Origin: Giesbergeria sp.
GTDB taxonomy: Bacteria > Pseudomonadota > Gammaproteobacteria > Burkholderiales > Burkholderiaceae_C
Length of the DNA stretch: 44,208 nt
Assembly (NCBI GenBank): GCA_017985015.1
Contig: JAGNYI010000025.1
Coordinates: forward strand, 1 to 44,208
Direction of reading: 5' to 3'
Part shown: positions 39,680 through 44,208 of the stretch, piece after piece
Position numbering within the stretch: position 1 is the first letter of the stretch
How the letters are laid out: each line of letters begins with the position of its first letter
Notes under the pieces: generated by a model
Told to the model about the DNA's origin: nothing
Databases searched by the model: none
What the model saw: only the letters and a program-made list of their open reading frames with translations
Translations under genes and position numbers: made by a program

Positions 39680-40663
39680 CTACTGCGCACCCATGGGCGG
39701 GGGCGGCTGGAAAATGCTGGGCGCAGCAAAAATTTGAGCAGCATCCACCGCGTCGAAGCGGTACTGCTGGCCGCAGTATTCGCAGCCGACTTCGATCTGT
39801 CCTTGCTCGGCCAGAATGCTTTCGGCCTCTTCTCGCCCCAGGGTTTCCAGCATGCGACCCACGCGCTCGCGGCTGCAGGAGCAGGCAAAGTGCGGGCCCA
39901 GCGCACCCTGCTGCGGCGCAAAGCGCGCCAGGTTTTCCTCCCAGAACAGGCGGCGCAGGACCGTATCGACATCCAGCGCCAGCAGCTCCTCGCGTGTCAG
40001 GCTGGCGGCCAGCGTGGCGATGCGGTTGTATTCCTCATCAGCGCCATGCCCCGCCGATTCGCCCTGGCTACCGCCCAGATTGGCAACGCCTTGCATCGGC
40101 ATGCGCTGGATCAGCAGACCTGCCGCCACCTGGTCGTTGGCCGCCAGCACCAGCGTCGCCTCCAGTTGCTCGGATTGGCGCATGTAGTGGGCCAGCACTT
40201 CGCTCAAAGAACCGAGCGGGCGCTCGTGCGCATCCACCAGCGGCACCACGCCCTGATAGGGTTGCTGGCCGGGGAATTTGTCCCGCGGATCCAGGGTAAT
40301 GGCGCAGCGCCCGCCGCCCGCCACGTTGACCAAGGCCGTGAGCGTGGCGCTTTCGTGGACCTCGCCGGTGATCGCGGCCGTGGCGCGCAGCGACAGGTCC
40401 GACTGCACCTCGGCCACTGCCAGGCGCAGTGGCCCGTCGCCAAAGATCTGCAGTACCAGCGCGCCGTTGAACTTGATGGACGACTGCATCAGCACGCCGG
40501 CCGCCGCCATCTCGCCCAACAGTTCGCGCACGGGCACCGGGTAGGCGCCGCTGGTGGTGTTGGCGGCGCGGCGCGCCAGCATCTCCCGCCAGGCGCCCTG
40601 CAGGCGCACGATGGCGCCGCGCACCGGCAGGCCTTCGAAAATGAATTTGTGCAGTTCAGACAC
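39680..40663 (-). CDS. hslO: Redox-regulated chaperone Hsp33
   Basis: This cytosolic holdase is activated by oxidation. The GTG start at 40663 is preceded by AAGGGA and lies 13 bases after the carbonic-anhydrase stop; it gives 327 residues. The N-terminal alpha/beta domain (ELHKFIFEGLPVRGAIVRLQ, MQSSIKFNGALVLQIFGDGPL) is typical. The C-terminal zinc switch has C-S-C in FACSCSRERV and C-x2-C in VGCEYCGQQY, the four cysteines that sense oxidants. The linker region (about 225-260) contains DEEYNRIATLAASL. Sensor and effector parts look intact. It converges on olsA with a 22-base gap. Confidence 0.95.
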   Translation of the reverse strand: MSELHKFIFEGLPVRGAIVRLQGAWREMLARRAANTTSGAYPVPVRELLGEMAAAGVLMQSSIKFNGALVLQIFGDGPLRLAVAEVQSDLSLRATAAITGEVHESATLTALVNVAGGGRCAITLDPRDKFPGQQPYQGVVPLVDAHERPLGSLSEVLAHYMRQSEQLEATLVLAANDQVAAGLLIQRMPMQGVANLGGSQGESAGHGADEEYNRIATLAASLTREELLALDVDTVLRRLFWEENLARFAPQQGALGPHFACSCSRERVGRMLETLGREEAESILAEQGQIEVGCEYCGQQYRFDAVDAAQIFAAPSIFQPPPPMGAQ

Positions 40664-40676
40664 GCGCTGCTTCCCT

Positions 40677-41207
40677 TCAGGCCTGGTCGAGGCGGCGCAG
40701 CCCGGCCTTGAAGCGGCGGGCGTTGTCCACATATTGCTGCGCGCTCCAGCGCAGCGCCTCGATTTGCTCGGGCGTGAGATGGCGCACCACCTTGGCGGGG
40801 CTGCCGAGGATCATCGAGCCATCGGGGAACTCCTTGCCCTCGGTAATCAGCGCGCCCGCGCCCACGAGGCAGTGCTTGCCAATCTTCGCGCCGTTGAGCA
40901 CCACCGCGCCGATGCCAATCAGGCTCTCGTCGCCAATGGTGCAGCCGTGCAGCATGACCTTGTGGCCCACAGTGACACGCTCGCCGATGACCAGGGGTTT
41001 GCCAAAATCGGCGTGCAGCACGCTGGCGTCCTGCACGTTCGATCCGCAGCCAATGGTGATGCTTTCGGTATCTCCGCGCACCACGGTGCCAAACCACACA
41101 CTGGCGTTTTCGCCCAGCGTCACCGCGCCAATCACCTGCGCGCTGTCGGCTACCCAGGCGCCGGCTGCCAACTGCGGCTCTGCGCCATCCAATGCATACA
41201 CTGCCAT
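40677..41207 (-). CDS. Gamma-class carbonic anhydrase-family protein
   Basis: This left-handed beta-helix protein has 176 residues. Hexapeptide repeats run through residues about 15-140 (for example [40 protein letters not shown] and [23 protein letters not shown]). The three metal histidines occur in VLHAD, VGHKV and MLHGC. This is the YrdA/PaaY-like set, where carbonic anhydrase activity is often weak or absent. A C-terminal helix holds [16 protein letters not shown]. It precedes hslO by 13 bases and probably shares its transcript. A dyad symmetry lies in the divergent region with the DUF455 gene. Confidence 0.93.
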   Translation of the reverse strand: MAVYALDGAEPQLAAGAWVADSAQVIGAVTLGENASVWFGTVVRGDTESITIGCGSNVQDASVLHADFGKPLVIGERVTVGHKVMLHGCTIGDESLIGIGAVVLNGAKIGKHCLVGAGALITEGKEFPDGSMILGSPAKVVRHLTPEQIEALRWSAQQYVDNARRFKAGLRRLDQA

Positions 41208-41226
41208 ATTGTTCCTCGTGTGCTGT

Positions 41227-41267
41227 TCCCGGAAAGAATCGTTCCGGGATGCTTTCTACAATTGTAG
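41227..41267. promoter_or_regulatory. Divergent region with two dyads between the carbonic anhydrase and DUF455 genes
   Basis: TCCCGGAA (41227-41234) and TTCCGGGA (41242-41249) form a perfect 8-base inverted repeat with a 7-base spacer. CTACAATTGTAG (41256-41267) is a perfect 12-base palindrome that contains TACAAT (41257-41262), a fair -10 for the plus-strand gene. The first dyad would sit over the -35 of that promoter, as an operator would. Confidence 0.45.
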
Positions 41268-41269
41268 GG

Positions 41270-42094
41270 ATGGAACTTCGACAACGTGCTCTGCAGGTTC
41301 TCTGCCTTTCGGATGTGGACCAGAAAGTGGCGCAGACGCTTCACATGCAAACGCAGGCAGCTTCTTTTTCCATAGCAGACAAGGCACCCGACGAGCCGCT
41401 GGACCTGCCGGGCCGCCCAGAGCGGCCGGCGTTGCTGGCGCACAGCCAGGTGGCGCGGCGCTCGCCCGCGACACCGGCGGGGCGCGCCGTGCTGCTGCAT
41501 GCCATTGCCCACATCGAGTTCAACGCCATCAACCTGGCGCTGGACGCGGTCTGGCGCTTCTCGGGCATGCCCCAGCGCTACTACCTCGATTGGCTGCGTG
41601 TTGCCGCAGAAGAAGCGCAGCACTTCAGCCTGCTGCGCGAGCACCTGCGCAGCCAGGGCCACGACTACGGCGACTTCCCCGCCCACCAGGGGCTGTGGAC
41701 CATGTGCGAGAAAACGCGTGGCGACGTGGTGGCCCGCATGGCGCTGGTGCCCCGCACCCTGGAGGCGCGCGGCCTGGACGCGACGCCGCTGATTCAGCGC
41801 AAGCTGCGCCAGACCGGCGCCGCCGACGCATTGGCGGCAGCGGACATTCTGGACACCATCCTGCGCGAAGAAGTCGGCCATGTGGCCATTGGTAACCACT
41901 GGTATCGCTGGCTGTGTGAACGCACCGGACTCGATGCCGAGGCCCACTACACTGTGCTGGTGCGGCGCCATGAAGCGCCCCAGCCCAAGCCGCCACTCAA
42001 TCTCGACGCCCGGCGCCGCGCGGGCTTTACCGAAACCGAGCTGGCATGGCTCACGTATGGAGAAAATGCATCCAACGCGCCCAATGCTTTCTAG
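41270..42094 (+). CDS. DUF455 ferritin-like-fold protein
   Basis: This 274-residue cytosolic protein is of the DUF455 family, a ferritin-like four-helix fold. Metal-type Glu/His residues occur in HAIAHIEFNAINLALDAVWR, AAEEAQHFSLLREHL and ILREEVGHVAIGNHWY, which resemble the E-x2-H ligand pairs of di-iron proteins. The function is unknown; a metal-dependent oxidoreductase is possible (inference). The start at 41270 is the only one giving the family N-terminus. No ribosome site lies at normal distance, and a candidate -10 (41257-41262) ends 7 bases before the ATG, so the mRNA may be leaderless. Confidence 0.88.
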   Translation: MELRQRALQVLCLSDVDQKVAQTLHMQTQAASFSIADKAPDEPLDLPGRPERPALLAHSQVARRSPATPAGRAVLLHAIAHIEFNAINLALDAVWRFSGMPQRYYLDWLRVAAEEAQHFSLLREHLRSQGHDYGDFPAHQGLWTMCEKTRGDVVARMALVPRTLEARGLDATPLIQRKLRQTGAADALAAADILDTILREEVGHVAIGNHWYRWLCERTGLDAEAHYTVLVRRHEAPQPKPPLNLDARRRAGFTETELAWLTYGENASNAPNAF

Positions 42095-42176
42095 AATCAG
42101 CATCGCAAGCCTAGACTGCGCAGCTTCAAGCCATTGCGATCCGTTTTAAGCTTGCCACGGTAGCCACCCACCATCC

Positions 42177-43439
42177 ATGTCCAGTTTGCCTTCTCCTGTC
42201 CCTCCAGCACCGCCGGCCACCAACGATTCGTCCGTGGCCATGATCGCGCGCCAGGCCATCGTCAATTCGCAGCAAGCCGTGGTGGGCTACGAGCTGTTCA
42301 ACCGCTCGCGCACTGGCCCGGGTCACACTGCGGCTACTGATGTGGCCCTGGTGTTCACCGCGCTCTCGCATGCCGGCGCCGAAGACCTGGTAGGCAGCAC
42401 GCTGATCTTCGTGAACTGCACCCACGAAAGCCTGTCCGGAGGCCACCTTGAATTGATCGACCCGGACAAGGTGGTGCTGGAAATCCCGCCGCTCGGCCAT
42501 GCCGCTACCGAAGAAGTCAGCGCGCGCTACCCGATGCTGGCCGCGCTGCGCGAGCGCGGCTTTCACCTGGCCTTCAACCACACCATATTGCAGTCGGCCT
42601 ATGCCGCCTGGCTGCCGCTGGCGGACTACATCAAGCTCGACTTGTCGGTGCTGGCGCCGGACCAGCTGGCGGTGCTGATCAGCTACGCCGGTCGCCATAG
42701 CCAAGCCGAACTGGTGGCAGAAAAGGTGGAGACGGCGCAGCAGTACGACATGGCGTCCAGCCAGGGCATCGACCTGTTCCAGGGGTACTGGTTTGCCAAG
42801 CCCTCATTGGTGCAGACGCGGCTGGTTTCGCCCTCACAGGCCGCCATCCTGGAGCTGATCAGCCTGGTGCGCAAACAGGCCAGCACCGAAGACATCGAAG
42901 AAGTCCTGAAAAAGGACGCAGGCCTGGCCTTCAACCTGATGCGGCTCATCAACTCTTCGGGTTTTGGCCTCACGCGCGAAATCACCTCGTTTCGCCAGGC
43001 GGTGATGCTCCTGGGCCTGAAAAAGCTGTTCCGCTGGGGCGCGCTGCTGCTGACCTTGTCGCGCAATGGTGGTCCGCCACCCGCGGTAGGCAGCACGGCG
43101 GTGGTGCGCGGACGGCTGATGGAACTGCTGGCGCTCGATCTTTTTGACCAGGAAATGGCGGACGAAGCCTTCGTGGTGGGCATCTTTTCGCTGCTTGACG
43201 CCATGCTGGGCCTGCCCATGGAGTCGGCGCTGCATCTCATTACCGTGCCCGAGCCGGTCTCGAACGCCCTGCTGCGCCGCGAAGGCCCGCTGGGCGCCTT
43301 GCTGCAACTGGCCCAGGCCTGCGAAAACAGCGATGAGGCCACTTTCGAGACCGCAGCGGCGGCCCTGAGCCTGACCAGCGCGCAGATCAACGGCGCCCAC
43401 CTCAAGGCCTTGGCCTGGGCGGACCGCATCGGCGAGTAA
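42177..43439 (+). CDS. Degenerate EAL plus HDOD signalling protein (first of a tandem pair)
   Basis: The 420-residue protein is of the YuxH type. Its N-terminal EAL-like half starts with MIARQAIVNSQQAVVGYELF, where the E-A-L motif is replaced by E-L-F, and the usual DDFGTGYS is replaced by FNHTIL. The closing motif is AEKVETAQQYD rather than AEGVET. Loss of these metal and catalytic residues means c-di-GMP hydrolysis is unlikely. The C-terminal HDOD half (about 215-415) includes AILELISLVRKQASTEDIEE, KDAGLAFNLMRLINSSGFGL and QAVMLLGLKKLFRWGALLLT. HDOD domains usually act in protein-protein signalling. The stop lies 72 bases before a close paralogue. Confidence 0.92.
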   Translation: MSSLPSPVPPAPPATNDSSVAMIARQAIVNSQQAVVGYELFNRSRTGPGHTAATDVALVFTALSHAGAEDLVGSTLIFVNCTHESLSGGHLELIDPDKVVLEIPPLGHAATEEVSARYPMLAALRERGFHLAFNHTILQSAYAAWLPLADYIKLDLSVLAPDQLAVLISYAGRHSQAELVAEKVETAQQYDMASSQGIDLFQGYWFAKPSLVQTRLVSPSQAAILELISLVRKQASTEDIEEVLKKDAGLAFNLMRLINSSGFGLTREITSFRQAVMLLGLKKLFRWGALLLTLSRNGGPPPAVGSTAVVRGRLMELLALDLFDQEMADEAFVVGIFSLLDAMLGLPMESALHLITVPEPVSNALLRREGPLGALLQLAQACENSDEATFETAAAALSLTSAQINGAHLKALAWADRIGE

Positions 43440-43511
43440 GCGCCGCAGCAGCCCCCTAAAATCAAAACTGGCACGCAACGGTGCATTCTCTTCTTTCCTT
43501 TCAGGCCGCCC

Positions 43512-44208
43512 ATGTCTTCAACCAACGACAACACCGCAGACCTCCCCGCCGCATCTCCTGAAGCTGCGGCGGGCGACATGGCGGTGATTGCCCGCCAGGC
43601 GATCGTGGATGCCAACCGCGCCGTGTTCGGCTACGAGCTGTTTGACCGCTCGACGGCCCACGACGCCCACACGGCGGCCAGCGATGCAGCGCTATTGTTC
43701 AATGCGCTGTCGTATGGTGGCGCCGAGGCGCTGGTGGGCAAGCTCACCGTCTTCATCAACTGCACGCACGAGAGCCTGGCAGGCGGGCACCTTGAGCTCA
43801 TTCACCCCGACAAAGTCGTGCTGGAAGTGCCCACCCTGCCCGAAGGCGCCACACCAGAGGCCATTGCCGCCTGCATCGAGATTTTCAACGGCCTCAAGAC
43901 GCGCGGCTTTCGCCTGGCATTCGACCAACAGGTGCTGCGCCGTGCGTACGCGGGCTGGCTGCCGATGGCGGCCTACATCAAACTCGACATGACGGCCTTC
44001 AAGCCCGAACTGGCTGCACCCCTGGTGCAGTTCGCGCGCAGCTACAGCCAGGCCGAAATCGTCGCCGAGAAGGTCGAGACGGCCGAGCAGTTCCAGCGCA
44101 TGGCAGACCTGGGCGTGAAATTGTTCCAGGGGTACTGGTTTGCCAAGCCCTCACTGGTGCAGGCCAAAACCATTCGCCCCTCGCAGGCCACCATCATTCA
44201 GCTCATCA
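43512..44208 (+). CDS. Second EAL-HDOD paralogue, cut by the right edge
   Basis: The frame starts at the ATG at 43512 and runs off the window after 232 codons. It parallels the previous protein block by block: MAVIARQAIVDANRAVFGYE, FINCTHESLAGGHLELI, DYIKLD-equivalent AAYIKLDMTA, AEIVAEKVETAEQF and LFQGYWFAKPSLVQ. The EAL catalytic residues are again absent (E-L-F; FDQQVL instead of DDFG). Bases 44122-44162 match 42775-42815 at all but one position, showing recent duplication or gene conversion. Only the EAL-like half and the junction to HDOD are visible; the HDOD domain is inferred from the neighbour. Confidence 0.9.
   Translation, partial: MSSTNDNTADLPAASPEAAAGDMAVIARQAIVDANRAVFGYELFDRSTAHDAHTAASDAALLFNALSYGGAEALVGKLTVFINCTHESLAGGHLELIHPDKVVLEVPTLPEGATPEAIAACIEIFNGLKTRGFRLAFDQQVLRRAYAGWLPMAAYIKLDMTAFKPELAAPLVQFARSYSQAEIVAEKVETAEQFQRMADLGVKLFQGYWFAKPSLVQAKTIRPSQATIIQLI

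Overview
The window is a GC-rich, densely packed chromosomal segment of a betaproteobacterium, most likely a Comamonadaceae member related to Acidovorax (inference). The evidence is the gene content and order (pyrG-kdsA-DUF1330-eno-ftsB, dapA-bamC, coaBC-dut, olsB-olsA), the protein sequences, and a short dispersed repeat of a type I recall from Comamonadaceae genomes. I found no tRNA, rRNA, CRISPR array, insertion sequence, prophage or origin. No gene-free stretch exceeds 300 bases. Most of the window is core genome.

Layout. 1-4839 (minus strand): a three-gene HlyD / RbbA-like ABC ATPase-permease / ABC-2 permease exporter; the last gene runs off the left edge. 4988-7895: peroxide defence, with ahpC-ahpF on the minus strand and bacterioferritin on the plus strand, divided by a region holding an OxyR-like operator. 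8021-13808: a VF530 protein, an alpha-E / circularly permuted ATP-grasp pair, comEC, and a divergent RidA-family gene. 13991-19044: a pseudopilin-like gene directly abutting a membrane GGDEF-EAL protein, then a chemoreceptor ending in a CheR/CheB-type tether. 19194-23638: topoisomerase IV (parE, parC). 23747-25744: an MFS transporter, a 48-residue membrane peptide and a methyltransferase. 25820-28650: dapA, bamC and an MBL-fold hydrolase. 28755-33291: a small lipoprotein, an unrecognised protein, a SlyD-like FKBP, a glycine-zipper lipoprotein, and coaBC / membrane protein / dut. 33391-37932: pyrG, kdsA, DUF1330, eno, ftsB. 38063-39657: olsB-olsA for ornithine lipids, preceded by three phased Pho-box-like heptamers. 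39680-42094: hslO and a gamma carbonic anhydrase, divergent from a DUF455 gene. 42177-44208: two tandem degenerate-EAL/HDOD regulators, the second cut by the right edge.

The most noteworthy signals are: (1) five copies of a short hairpin-forming repeat with an invariant 17-nt spacing between two conserved blocks, one of them translated in frame inside comEC; (2) the Pho-box-like array before the ornithine-lipid operon, suggesting phosphate-controlled membrane remodelling; (3) the pseudopilin/c-di-GMP gene pair; and (4) the tandem EAL-HDOD duplication with lost catalytic motifs. I do not see a clearly new defence or mobile system. All functional calls come from motif and family recognition by eye, without database searches.
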